From assembly GCA_027489135.1 (NCBI GenBank), contig JAIYAI010000104.1, forward strand, positions 1 through 14,151: DNA of 14,151 nucleotides. Direction: 5' to 3'. Position 1 is the first letter of the stretch. The number at the start of each line of letters is the position of its first letter. Below are positions 1 through 7,512 of the stretch, one piece after another. Source of the DNA: Acetobacteraceae bacterium (lineage in GTDB: Bacteria > Pseudomonadota > Alphaproteobacteria > Acetobacterales > Acetobacteraceae). A program made the position numbers and the translations under genes. The notes under the pieces were generated by a model, which did not search any database, had not been told where the DNA came from, and worked only from the letters and a program-made list of their open reading frames with translations.

Positions 1-719
1 AGGCGCAGAGCCGCTTCTGCATCTTCGAATACATCTATTTCGCCCGCCCCGATTCCGTCGTGGAGACCATTCCGGTCTACGAGACCAGGAAGCGCATCGG
101 CGCCGAGCTGGCGCGGGAGAGTGGGGTGCCGGCCGACGTGGTGGTGCCGGTGCCGGACAGCGGCGTGCCCGCGGCCATGGGCTATGCGGTGGAGGCCGGG
201 ATCCCCTTCGAGCTCGGCATCATCCGCAACCACTATGTCGGCCGCACCTTCATCGAGCCGACGGACAACATCCGCCACCTTGGTGTCAAACTCAAGCACA
301 ACGCCAACCGCGCGATGATCGAGGGCAAGCGCGTGGTGCTGGTGGACGACAGCATCGTCCGCGGCACGACGAGCAAGAAGATCGTCGAGATGGTCCGCGC
401 CGCCGGCGCCAAGGAGGTGCACATGCGCATCTCCTCCCCGCCGACGACGCATAGCTGCTACTACGGCATCGACACGCCGGAGCGCGGCAAGCTCATGGCG
501 GCGCGCCACGACCTGGCCGAGATGGCGCAGATCATCGGTGTCGACAGCCTGGCCTTCATCTCGCTCGACGGGCTGTATCGCGCCCTCGGCAAGGAGGGAC
601 GGGATCCGGCGAAGCCCGCCTATTGCGACGCCTGCTTCACCGGCGACTACGCCATCGCGCTGACCGACCAGTTCGGCAACGCCGACCGCCAGCTTTCCCT
701 GCTGCAGGCCAGCGAGTGA
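1..719 (+). CDS. purF: Amidophosphoribosyltransferase, C-terminal part (5' end outside window)
   Basis: This enzyme makes 5-phosphoribosylamine from PRPP and glutamine, the first committed step of purine synthesis in the cytoplasm. The reading frame is open from base 3 and gives about 238 residues. A full PurF has about 480-500, so the N-terminal glutaminase domain lies upstream of the window. The visible start reads FCIFEYIYFARPDS, a conserved PurF stretch. The PRPP-binding loop VVLVDDSIVRGTT lies at about bases 330-368, followed by the typical KKIVEMVRAAGAKEVHMRIS and SPPTTHSCYYGIDTP. The stop TGA (717-719) overlaps the GTG start of the next gene, so the two are probably translationally coupled. 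There is no sign of damage, and the identification is secure. Confidence 0.96.
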   Translation, partial: AQSRFCIFEYIYFARPDSVVETIPVYETRKRIGAELARESGVPADVVVPVPDSGVPAAMGYAVEAGIPFELGIIRNHYVGRTFIEPTDNIRHLGVKLKHNANRAMIEGKRVVLVDDSIVRGTTSKKIVEMVRAAGAKEVHMRISSPPTTHSCYYGIDTPERGKLMAARHDLAEMAQIIGVDSLAFISLDGLYRALGKEGRDPAKPAYCDACFTGDYAIALTDQFGNADRQLSLLQASE

Positions 720-1435
720 AGCCACTGGAGGGATCCGTCGCCCTGGTCACCGGGGCGTCGCGCGGCATCGGCGCCGCCGTGGCAGTGGAGCTTGCGAAGC
801 TCGGCGCGCATTGCGTGCTGACCGCGCGCACCCAGGGCGGGCTCGAGGAAACGGACGACGCGATCCGCGCCGCGGGCGGGCAGGGCGCGACCCTGCTGCC
901 GCTCGACCTCGCCCGCGCGAAGAGCGAGGAGCTGGACCTGATCGGCCCCTCCATCGTGCAGCGCTTCGGGCGGCTCGACATCCTGGTGCATGCCGCGGGC
1001 GTGCTGGCGAAGCTGACCCCCGTTGCGCACATCATGCCGCGCGACTTCGAGGAGGCGGTGAGCGTCAATATCGCCGCCTGCTGGCGCATGATCCGCACCT
1101 GCGACCCGCCGCTGCGCGCCGCCCCCGCCGGCCGGGCCGTGCTGCTGACCGATGGGGTGGTCAGCGCGCCCTACGCCTATTGGGGCCTCTACGGCTTCGG
1201 CAAGGCGGCGCAGGAGCACATGGCGCGGTCCTGGGCCGCGGAGGTGGAGAGCACGCGGCTGCGCGTGAACCTCGCCGATCCCGGCCCGGTGGCGACCCAG
1301 CTGCGCGGCACGGCAATGCCTGGCGAGAACCCGGACAGCATCGCCCAGCCCGCGGACGTGGCGCCGGCGATCGCCGCGCTCTGCCTGCCAGGAGAGACGC
1401 GCAACGGCGCGGTGGTTCGCCTCCGGGCGCATTGA
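716..1435 (+). CDS. SDR family NAD(P)-dependent oxidoreductase
   Basis: A 239-residue short-chain dehydrogenase with one Rossmann domain. It shows the nucleotide-binding motif TGASRGIG (residues 12-19), the HAAG motif (92-95), the structural Asn in SVNIA (118) and a catalytic Y-x3-K as YGFGK (Tyr159, Lys163). The GTG start at 716 is chosen because it forms a GTGA overlap with the purF stop and places the protein start just ahead of the first beta strand. In classical SDRs the catalytic Ser lies 13 residues before the Tyr. Here that position is Asp146, with Thr145 next to it and the nearest Ser at 150, so the usual triad looks altered. The 'WG-Y' stretch before the Tyr recalls the YciK subgroup. 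The substrate is unknown. An SDR directly after purF is, from memory, a recurrent alphaproteobacterial arrangement. Confidence 0.9.
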   Translation: MKPLEGSVALVTGASRGIGAAVAVELAKLGAHCVLTARTQGGLEETDDAIRAAGGQGATLLPLDLARAKSEELDLIGPSIVQRFGRLDILVHAAGVLAKLTPVAHIMPRDFEEAVSVNIAACWRMIRTCDPPLRAAPAGRAVLLTDGVVSAPYAYWGLYGFGKAAQEHMARSWAAEVESTRLRVNLADPGPVATQLRGTAMPGENPDSIAQPADVAPAIAALCLPGETRNGAVVRLRAH

Positions 1436-1472
1436 CGGTGGCCATTCTTCCCCGGCTGCCAGTGACAGCCGA

Positions 1473-1504
1473 GCGCGCTTCCGCGCGCCGCCGGGAGTCC
1501 GGCG
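1473..1504 (+). terminator. Two adjacent GC hairpins, possible terminator
   Basis: In the 115-bp gap between the SDR gene and rlmJ there are two back-to-back stem-loops. One is GCGCG-cttc-CGCGC (1473-1486) and the other is CGCCGG-gagt-CCGGCG (1489-1504). No U-tract follows, so this is at best a weak intrinsic terminator or an RNA-stabilising structure. In DNA this GC-rich, short stems also arise by chance. Confidence 0.3.
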
Positions 1505-1550
1505 AGCCAAGCCCGCGGGTGCGGGCGCCCGGCGCTTGAGGGCGTAACAG

Positions 1551-2378
1551 ATGAACTACCGCCACGCGTTCCATGCCGGGAATTTCGCCGACTGCATGAA
1601 GCATGCGTTGCTCGCCTGGCTGGTGCGGGCGCTGCAGCGTAAGCCGACGCCCTTCGCCGTGCTCGACACCCATGCCGGGATCGGCCGCTACGACCTTGCG
1701 GCGCCGGACGCCGAGCGCACCGGCGAATGGCGCGCCGGCGTGGGACGTCTGCTGGATATCCAGGATGGCCCGCTCGCCGACTATGTCGCGCTGGTCCGCG
1801 CGGCGGGCGCGCCGGCTTCCTATCCCGGCTCCCCCGCCCTGGTCCGCGCCCTGCTGCGGCCCAGCGACCGCCTGGCCTGCTCCGAACTCCACTCGGAGGA
1901 CCATGCCGCCCTCCGCGCCCTGTTCCGCGGCGACCCCCAGGTCGCCGTGCACCACCGCGACGGGTGGGCGGCGCTGAAGGCCCTCACCCCTTTCCCGGAG
2001 AAGCGCGGCCTCGTCCTGGTCGACCCCCCCTTCGAGAAGGAGGGGGAGTTCGACCGCCTCGCCGCCGGCATCGCCCTGGTCGCGCATCGCTTCCGGGCCG
2101 GCGTGCAGGCCTGCTGGTATCCGGTGAAGCACCGCGCCCCCGTGCGCGCCTTCCATGCCGCGCTGAAGGCGAGCGGCGTGCGCGACCTGGTCGCCGCCGA
2201 GATCTGGCTGCGCGAGCCGACCGATCCCCAGCGCCTGAACGGCTGCGGCCTGCTGGTGGCCAATCCGCCCTACCGTTTCGAGCAGGAAGGCGGCACCATC
2301 CTCGCTGCCCTGCTGGCGCGCCTCGGCACGCGCGAGGCGGGCGAGGGCTGGGCCATCACGCGCATCGCCGAGGAGTGA
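1551..2378 (+). CDS. rlmJ: 23S rRNA (adenine(2030)-N6)-methyltransferase RlmJ
   Basis: RlmJ transfers a methyl group from SAM to N6 of A2030 (E. coli numbering) in 23S rRNA. The 275-residue protein has the usual family length and the diagnostic N-terminus MNYRHAFHAGNFADCMKH. The SAM-binding segment LDTHAGIGRY is at residues 38-47. The catalytic N6-adenine methyltransferase motif is DPPF (158-161), where E. coli has DPPY; both are accepted in this class. A conserved GLLVANPPY lies near the C-terminus (233-241). The start ATG at 1551 begins exactly at the family's conserved N-terminus. gpsA follows 10 bp downstream and is probably co-transcribed, although the two functions are unrelated. Confidence 0.95.
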   Translation: MNYRHAFHAGNFADCMKHALLAWLVRALQRKPTPFAVLDTHAGIGRYDLAAPDAERTGEWRAGVGRLLDIQDGPLADYVALVRAAGAPASYPGSPALVRALLRPSDRLACSELHSEDHAALRALFRGDPQVAVHHRDGWAALKALTPFPEKRGLVLVDPPFEKEGEFDRLAAGIALVAHRFRAGVQACWYPVKHRAPVRAFHAALKASGVRDLVAAEIWLREPTDPQRLNGCGLLVANPPYRFEQEGGTILAALLARLGTREAGEGWAITRIAEE

Positions 2379-2388
2379 GGAGCAGAGC

Positions 2389-3378
2389 ATGGCCGACCGT
2401 CCGCGCATCGCCGTGCTGGGGGCTGGCGCCTGGGGCACCGCGCTCGCGGTGCAGGCCGCGCGCGCCGGCCATGCCGTGACCCTCTGGGGCCGCGACCAGG
2501 CGCGCGTCGCGGAGATGGCGAAGGCCAGGGAGAACGCGCGGTATCTCCCCGGCGTGAAGCTCTCCCCGGCGATCGCGCCGGTCGCCGATCTCGACGCTGT
2601 CGCCGGGGCCGTGCTGATCCTCGCCGCGGTGCCGGCGCAGCATCTGCGCGCCGTGCTGCAGCGCCTGCCCGCCGCGGCTGCGGCACCCATCGTCGTGTGC
2701 GCCAAGGGCGTGGAGCAGGGCACGCTGCGCCTGCCGCTCGAGGTGGTGCAGCAGGTGCGGCCCGGCGCCCCGGGCGCCGTCCTCTCGGGGCCGAACTTCG
2801 CGCATGAGATCGCGCGCGGCCTGCCCGCCGCGGCGGTCTGCGCCAGCGACGACGCGGCGCTGCGGGAGCGCGCCGGGGCGCTGCTCGCCTCCCCCGGATT
2901 CCGGATCTACGGCAATGACGACGTGATGGGCGTGCAGGTCGGCGGCGCCGCGAAGAACGTCATCGCCATCGCCGCCGGCGCGGTGATCGGCGCCGGCCTC
3001 GGCGAGAATGCGCGGGCGGCGCTGGTGACGCGGGGCCTCGCGGAACTGTCGCGGCTGACCATGGCGCTCGGCGGGCGGCAGGAGACGGCGGCGGGGCTCT
3101 CGGGCCTCGGCGACCTGCTGCTGACCACGACCGGGCCGGGCAGCCGCAACACCCATCTCGGCCACGACCTCGGCAAGGGCCGCAGCCTGGAGGAGGCCGT
3201 GGCCGCGACGCGCGGCGTGGCGGAGGGCGTGGCGACGGCGCCGGCCCTGGTGGCGCGGGCGCGGGAGATCGGTGTGGAACTCCCCATCTGCCAGGCCGTG
3301 GCGGACCTGCTGGCCGGCGAGATGACGGTGGCGGATGCGATGATGCGGCTGCTCGCGCGGCCGCGGCGGGACGAGTAG
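2389..3378 (+). CDS. gpsA: Glycerol-3-phosphate dehydrogenase [NAD(P)+]
   Basis: GpsA reduces dihydroxyacetone phosphate to sn-glycerol-3-phosphate, the backbone for membrane phospholipids. The 329-residue length is normal. The Rossmann dinucleotide motif VLGAGAWGTALA is at residues 9-20. Conserved CAKGVE (104-109) and SGPNFAHE (133-140) follow. Lys189 in GGAAKN is the expected catalytic lysine. The substrate-binding signature GLSGLGDLLLTTTGPGSRN covers residues 236-254. The ATG is preceded by a GGAG-type ribosome site in the 10-bp gap after rlmJ. In some alphaproteobacteria gpsA follows tsaD; here it follows rlmJ, so its context is rearranged relative to that order. Confidence 0.97.
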   Translation: MADRPRIAVLGAGAWGTALAVQAARAGHAVTLWGRDQARVAEMAKARENARYLPGVKLSPAIAPVADLDAVAGAVLILAAVPAQHLRAVLQRLPAAAAAPIVVCAKGVEQGTLRLPLEVVQQVRPGAPGAVLSGPNFAHEIARGLPAAAVCASDDAALRERAGALLASPGFRIYGNDDVMGVQVGGAAKNVIAIAAGAVIGAGLGENARAALVTRGLAELSRLTMALGGRQETAAGLSGLGDLLLTTTGPGSRNTHLGHDLGKGRSLEEAVAATRGVAEGVATAPALVARAREIGVELPICQAVADLLAGEMTVADAMMRLLARPRRDE

Positions 3379-3441
3379 CCGCGGCTGGACCATCGGCCGC
3401 CGGCTTGCCAAGCTTCCGCGCGGCAGAGGGAACGTCCGGCG

Positions 3442-4284
3442 ATGATCATCGACAGCCAGGTCCACGCCTATGAGGCGAACACGCCGGCCCGGCCCTGGCA
3501 CAGCGTGCCGAACTGGCCGCCGCACGTCACCGGCAACGAGATGGTCGCGGCGATGGACGCGGTCGGCGTCGACGGCGCGATCTTCATCTCCTCCTTCTCC
3601 ATGTACCGCTTCGACGCGAGCTACGCGGTCGAGGTACAGCGCGCGCATCCCGGGCGCTTCGGCATCGTCAAGCCGGTCGATCCCGACGATCCGGCGGTGG
3701 CCGATGTCATCGCCGCCTGGAAGGCGACGCCCGGCACGGTCGGCATCCGCATCATGCTGCCGAAGGAATCCGGCCGCGAGGCCACGGACCTCGGCATCGA
3801 CCGAATCCTGCGCGCCGCGGTGGTGCACGACTTTCCCGTCAACATCCTCTGCTGGGACAACCTGGAGGTCGGGCGGACCATCATCGACCGGCATCCGGAG
3901 ACGCGCTTCATCCTCGACCATCTCGGCATCCTGCAGCCGCGCGTGCCGCCGGCGCCGGCGGAACCCTGGGCCGACCTGTCGAAGGTGCTGGACCTGGCGC
4001 GCCGGCCGAACGTCGTCATCAAGGTCAGCGGTGCCTGCACCCTGTCGAAGCAGCCCTATCCCTTCCCCGACATCTGGGACCCGCTGGCGCGCGTGTTCGA
4101 CGCCTGGGGCTTCGAGCGCTGCCTCTGGGGGACAGACTGGACCCGTGCCTTCGCCGTGGTGAACTACGAGCAGGCCGTCACGCCCTTCCTGCAGACCGAC
4201 CGGCTGAGCGCGGCGGAGCGGGCGATGCTGATGGGCGGGGCCTGCGCCCGCGCCTATGGCTGGTCGCCACGCCGGGACGCGTAG
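3442..4284 (+). CDS. Amidohydrolase family protein (amidohydrolase-2, TIM barrel)
   Basis: A 280-residue metal-dependent-hydrolase-like protein of the amidohydrolase-2 group, which includes lactonases such as 2-pyrone-4,6-dicarboxylate lactonase and decarboxylases. The first-strand motif is IIDSQVH (residues 2-8). In most relatives this is D-x-H-x-H, so the first metal His is Gln here and only His8 remains. Later markers are DHLG (159-162) and the C-terminal WGTDW (229-233), whose Asp is the usual barrel-strand-8 residue. The ATG at 3442 has a GAGGGA ribosome site 11-16 bases upstream and opens directly at the first barrel strand. It lies 63 bp after gpsA. The substrate cannot be named; hydrolysis of a lactone or cyclic amide is a family-level inference. 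Confidence 0.85.
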   Translation: MIIDSQVHAYEANTPARPWHSVPNWPPHVTGNEMVAAMDAVGVDGAIFISSFSMYRFDASYAVEVQRAHPGRFGIVKPVDPDDPAVADVIAAWKATPGTVGIRIMLPKESGREATDLGIDRILRAAVVHDFPVNILCWDNLEVGRTIIDRHPETRFILDHLGILQPRVPPAPAEPWADLSKVLDLARRPNVVIKVSGACTLSKQPYPFPDIWDPLARVFDAWGFERCLWGTDWTRAFAVVNYEQAVTPFLQTDRLSAAERAMLMGGACARAYGWSPRRDA

Positions 4285-4331
4285 GCGCGGCGCCGCCAGC
4301 GGCAGTCCGATCTGGTGGGAAGACAAACGGC

Positions 4332-4511
4332 ATGGCGCCGAAAGGTCGTGTCGCCTATTCGGTCCTGCTCTGCGTCGTCTGTTGCGCCGTCCTGATGCTC
4401 ATTTGGTTCGCCGGGGGATGGAAAGCGCTTGCCGTGACGTTCCTCATGGCGATGGGCATGCATCTCTTCGATCGGCTCATCATCTCCGCCGACCGGATCT
4501 TGCGGAGATAG
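4332..4511 (+). CDS. Small predicted membrane protein (59 aa)
   Basis: A short frame encodes a 59-residue protein starting MAPKGRVAYSVLLCVVCC. It has two hydrophobic segments, at about residues 8-27 and 32-47, joined by GGWK, and ends in a basic tail, RILRR. It looks like a two-pass (hairpin) inner-membrane protein. A GGTGGGA sequence lies at 4314-4320, about 11 bases before the ATG, as a possible ribosome site. Codons such as AAA, TAT, ATT and CTT are more frequent than in the neighbouring genes. The amidohydrolase ends 47 bp upstream and the convergent DUF4031 gene ends 21 bp downstream. I do not recognise a family and infer no function. The hydrophobicity pattern is the main reason to believe it is coding. 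Confidence 0.5.
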   Translation: MAPKGRVAYSVLLCVVCCAVLMLIWFAGGWKALAVTFLMAMGMHLFDRLIISADRILRR

Positions 4512-4532
4512 CGGCGGATCGCGACCCTGGTG

Positions 4533-4847
4533 TCAGGACGCAGAGCGTCGGAGCCTTGCCCGCTCCTCCCTGATCGCCGGCACTTCCTCTGGCCGCGGCA
4601 GCCGGCCGTTGCGCCGACGGTAGACCGCCATGGTCGCGCAGTCCCGCGCCGTGATCGGCACGGCGCCCAGCGCCACGGCGGCCTCGTGCAACTCGTCCGT
4701 GACGTCGTAGTGGTCGCGGTGGAACCAACGCTCCGAGATGCCGAGCGCCGTCGCCATGGCGTGCAGTTCCGCGTCGGTGTCGGCGATCATGTGGCAGATG
4801 CGCCGGCCCCGGTACGGCACGCGATAGTCGTCGATGTAGACCGTCAT
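4533..4847 (-). CDS. DUF4031 domain-containing protein
   Basis: A 104-residue protein beginning MTVYIDDYRVPYRGR, with CHMIADTDAELHAMA at residues 18-32, which is the characteristic DUF4031 pattern. This is followed by HRDHYDVTDELHEAAVALGA, an alternation of conserved His and Asp residues (43-62), and then a basic C-terminus. The family has no established function that I know of; the conserved D, H and C residues would suit a metal or nucleotide site, but this is speculative. It is the last gene of the minus-strand set, 51 bp after the MetE-like gene, and converges on the small membrane protein gene. Confidence 0.85.
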   Translation of the reverse strand: MTVYIDDYRVPYRGRRICHMIADTDAELHAMATALGISERWFHRDHYDVTDELHEAAVALGAVPITARDCATMAVYRRRNGRLPRPEEVPAIREERARLRRSAS

Positions 4848-4898
4848 GCGGTATGTCTGGCGGCCTGTTTCGCGCCCTCGGCCTCCGGCCTCGGCCGA

Positions 4899-5936
4899 TC
4901 AGGTCGCACCCGTCAGTTCCCGCCGCACGATCGCCGCGCCCTCCGCCATCGCGCGCAGCTTCCCGAAGGCGCGCTCCCGCGGCAGGTACTTCATCCCGCA
5001 ATCCGGCGCCGCGACGATCCGCGCCGCATCTGCGAATTCCAGCCCCCGCCGGATCCGCGCCGCGACCGTCTCCGCCGTCTCCACCTCCGCACTGCCGAGG
5101 TCGAGCACGCCGAGCAGGATCGTCTTCCCCGACAATTCCTTCAGCACGCCGAGATCGAGCCTCGGCTGCGCCGCCTCGATCGAGATCTGCGCCGCGGCGC
5201 TGTCGGCAAGCTGCGGCAGGAAGGAATAGCCCGACGGCTTGTCCTTCACCGTATGCGCATAGCCGAAGCACAAATGCACCGCCGTCGTCCCCGGCTGCCC
5301 GGCCAGCGCGCGGTTGATCGCCTTCACGCCGTAGCGCGCCGCCGCTTCGGGGCGCGCCTGCAGCCAGGGCTCGTCAAGCTGCACCACGTCGGCACCGGCG
5401 GCGAAGAGGGCGCGCGCCTCCTCGGCCACCGCCTCGGCATAGGCCAGAGCCACCGCTTCCTCGTCGCCGTAGTGCTCGTCGACGACCTGCTGCGACAGGG
5501 TGAAGGGGCCGGGCAGGGTGATCTTGATCGCACGGTCGGTGTTGGCGCGGAGGAACTCGACGTCCCGCACCTCCACGGGGCGAGTGCGGCGGATCGGGCC
5601 CACCACGCGCGGCACCTGGGTCGGCTTGCCGTTGCGGCTGATGATGGTGGCCGGCGGGTCGTCGGTGATCCCCTCCAGCGCCAGGGCGAAGCGGTTGGAA
5701 TAGCTCTCCCGCCGGCACTCCCCGTCGCTCACGATGTCGATCCCCGCCCGCTCCATGTCGCGGATCGCCAGGATGGTCGCGTCGTCCTGCGCGCGTTCCA
5801 GCACCGCCGGATCGGGGCGCCAGATCTCCCCGGCATGCACGCGCGGGACGGAGCGGCCGGTCAGGATGTCGCGGTTCACCAGCCAGTCCGGCTGCGGATA
5901 GCTGCCGACGACGGTGGTGGGGATGAGCTTGTCCAT
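4899..5936 (-). CDS. Cobalamin-independent methionine synthase II family protein (MetE C-terminal-like)
   Basis: A 345-residue protein matching only the C-terminal catalytic barrel of MetE; full MetE is about 750 residues. It starts with the typical IPTTVVGSYPQP (residues 5-16) and has SDGECRRESY (70-79) and VVQLDEPWL (184-192). The complete zinc ligand set of MetE is present: His221-x-Cys223 in VHLCFG, Glu254 in SIEAAQ and Cys313 in APDCGMKYLP. Zinc-activated thiol methyl (or alkyl) transfer is therefore likely. The methyl donor and acceptor are uncertain, because MetE's N-terminal domain, which helps bind folate, is missing. Related stand-alone proteins include archaeal core-MetE and epoxyalkane:CoM transferase. 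It lies 21 bp after the Bug receptor gene and is probably in the same transcript. Confidence 0.9.
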   Translation of the reverse strand: MDKLIPTTVVGSYPQPDWLVNRDILTGRSVPRVHAGEIWRPDPAVLERAQDDATILAIRDMERAGIDIVSDGECRRESYSNRFALALEGITDDPPATIISRNGKPTQVPRVVGPIRRTRPVEVRDVEFLRANTDRAIKITLPGPFTLSQQVVDEHYGDEEAVALAYAEAVAEEARALFAAGADVVQLDEPWLQARPEAAARYGVKAINRALAGQPGTTAVHLCFGYAHTVKDKPSGYSFLPQLADSAAAQISIEAAQPRLDLGVLKELSGKTILLGVLDLGSAEVETAETVAARIRRGLEFADAARIVAAPDCGMKYLPRERAFGKLRAMAEGAAIVRRELTGAT

Positions 5937-5957
5937 CGGTCCGGGTTCCCTCGTCGG

Positions 5958-6935
5958 CTATTCGGGCTGGATGTTGCCGCCGCGGATCACCGCGGCCCAG
6001 CGGGTGATCTCGGCATCGATGCGGGCGGCGAATTCGGCGGGGCTGCTGCCGATGGGGCGGAAGCCCATGCCGGTCAGCCGGTCGCGGAAGGCGCCTGGCG
6101 CCGTCACCGCGCCCGACGCCGCCTGGGCGAGGCGCTGCACCGCGGCCGGCGAGGCCCCGGCCGGCAGCACCAGCCCCACCGGAAGCTCGGTGTCGAGGCC
6201 GGGCAGCCCGGCCTCCGCCGCGCTCGGCACGTCGGGCAGCAGCGGGCTGCGCAGCGCGCCTGTCACCGCCAGAGCGCGCAGGCGGCCGGCGCGCAGATGC
6301 TCCTGCACCAGCGGCAGGCTGCCGAAATTCACCTGCACCTGGCCGCCGAGCAGGTCGGTCAGCGCCGGCCCCGCCCCGCGATGCGGCACGTGCAGGATGT
6401 CGAGGCCGCCGGCCTCCTGCTTGAACTGCTCGCCGGCGAGGTGACCGGAGGTGCCGATGCCGGCGGAACTGTAGCTGAGTGTGCCGGGGCGGGCTCGGGC
6501 CAGGGCGATCAGGCCGCGCAGGTCCTGCGCCGGCAGGGACGGGTTCACCACCACGACCAGCGGCGCGCTGACCAGCAGGGAGACGGGGGCGAAGTCGCGG
6601 CGCGTGTCGTAGGGCAGGCGGGCGGCGCCGAGCAGGCTCGGGTTGATGGTGAAGGCGCTGTCGACGACGCCGACGGTCAGCCCGTCCGGCGCGGCCTGGG
6701 CGACGGCCTGCATGCCGGGGACCGTCGCGCCGCCGCCGCGATTCTCCACCAGCACGGGCTGGCCCAGCGCCTGGGCGAGGGGCTCGGCCAGGAGGCGCGC
6801 GATGATGTCGTTGGTGCCGCCCGGGGCGTAGGGGACGATGAGGCGGATCGCCCGCGCCGCGTCCTGCGCGGCGGCGGGCCGCAGCGCCAGCGCTCCCAGG
6901 GCCGCGAGCGCCGTCCGCCTGCCGAGATGCCGCAT
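5958..6935 (-). CDS. Bug/TctC-type tripartite tricarboxylate transporter substrate-binding protein
   Basis: A periplasmic solute receptor of 325 residues. The N-terminus MRHLGRRTALAALGALAL is a signal peptide with likely cleavage near AAAQ (residue 24). The mature part opens with IRLIVPYAPGGTNDIIAR, the standard first strand and ligand loop of Bug proteins, and continues with the conserved VENRGGGATVPGM. The ATG at 6935 is preferred over an upstream in-frame start at 6968 because a strong GGGGGAGGA ribosome site (plus-strand 6941-6949) sits 5 bases before it and the signal peptide then begins at Met1. No TctA or TctB membrane genes are adjacent, as is common for the many orphan Bug receptors of this bacterial group. 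The ligand, probably a carboxylate, is unknown. It heads the minus-strand cluster. Confidence 0.93.
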   Translation of the reverse strand: MRHLGRRTALAALGALALRPAAAQDAARAIRLIVPYAPGGTNDIIARLLAEPLAQALGQPVLVENRGGGATVPGMQAVAQAAPDGLTVGVVDSAFTINPSLLGAARLPYDTRRDFAPVSLLVSAPLVVVVNPSLPAQDLRGLIALARARPGTLSYSSAGIGTSGHLAGEQFKQEAGGLDILHVPHRGAGPALTDLLGGQVQVNFGSLPLVQEHLRAGRLRALAVTGALRSPLLPDVPSAAEAGLPGLDTELPVGLVLPAGASPAAVQRLAQAASGAVTAPGAFRDRLTGMGFRPIGSSPAEFAARIDAEITRWAAVIRGGNIQPE

Positions 6936-7069
6936 CCTGGTCCTCCCCCGTGCCTTGTCCGGCAGCATAGGCCGACCCGCCCCCGGGCCGGGAGGGGCCG
7001 GCGCGATCGTGGCTTTCCCATTCCGCGGATGAGTGGAAGGCTGTGCCGCGCGGCAGGAAAGGGACGACC
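6936..7069. promoter_or_regulatory. Divergent intergenic region between Bug receptor and cupin genes
   Basis: This 134-bp gap must hold the start signals for both the minus-strand Bug/MetE-like/DUF4031 cluster and the plus-strand cupins. Both ribosome sites are clear (6941-6949 on minus, 7055-7063 on plus). A GC-rich inverted stretch lies at about 6980-7000. I see no convincing -35/-10 pair on either strand, so the promoter call rests on gene orientation only. Confidence 0.4.
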
Positions 7070-7465
7070 ATGGACATCATGCGCGCGGGATCGCGGCCCT
7101 CCGGCAAAGGGCCGGCCGACTGGTTCACCGGCACGGTCCGCATCGACCCGCTCTTCAGCCCGCCGGACCCGGCGCGCGTCGCCGGCGCGGCGGTGACCTT
7201 TGAGCCCGGGGCGCGGACCGCCTGGCACACCCATCCGCTGGGCCAGACGCTGGTGGTGACGGCCGGCCTCGGCTGGGCGCAGCGCGAGGGCGGGCCGGTC
7301 GAGGAGATCCGGCCCGGCGACGTCGTCTGGTTCGCGCCGGGGGAGAAGCACTGGCACGGCGCGAGCCCGACCACGGCGATGACCCATATCGCGATCCAGG
7401 AGAAGCTGGACGGCAGCGCGGTGACCTGGATGGAGCAGGTGACGGAGGCCCAGTACCGGCGGTGA
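7070..7465 (+). CDS. Cupin protein, hydroxynitrile-lyase (GtHNL)-like
   Basis: A 131-residue single-domain cupin. The first cupin motif, FEPGARTAWHTHPLGQTLVVTAG, gives metal ligands His53, His55 and Gln59; the second, RPGDVVWFAPGEKHWHG, gives His94. From memory, the Mn-dependent (R)-hydroxynitrile lyase of Granulicella tundricola has the same length and the same metal residue numbers, and residues 40, 42 and 110 match as well (Ala, Val, Gln). The fold and metal site are therefore confident, while cyanohydrin lyase as the physiological role is not. The ATG at 7070 is chosen over an in-frame GTG at 7043 because AGGAAAGGG (7055-7063) is a good ribosome site and the family begins here. It is divergent from the Bug receptor gene across about 134 bp. 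Confidence 0.92.
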   Translation: MDIMRAGSRPSGKGPADWFTGTVRIDPLFSPPDPARVAGAAVTFEPGARTAWHTHPLGQTLVVTAGLGWAQREGGPVEEIRPGDVVWFAPGEKHWHGASPTTAMTHIAIQEKLDGSAVTWMEQVTEAQYRR

Positions 7466-7512
7466 GGACGGGGCTTTCGCGTGGATGGCCGGGGTAGGGA
7501 TGGATCGCGTCG

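Noticed and set aside
6936..6968. Upstream start for the Bug receptor giving 11 extra residues
   Set aside because: It would put charged residues before the signal peptide and ignore the strong ribosome site five bases before the ATG at 6935.
4530..7196. 888-codon plus-strand frame over the minus-strand operon
   Set aside because: It is antisense to the DUF4031, MetE-like and Bug genes, which show complete family motifs. Its composition is low-complexity.
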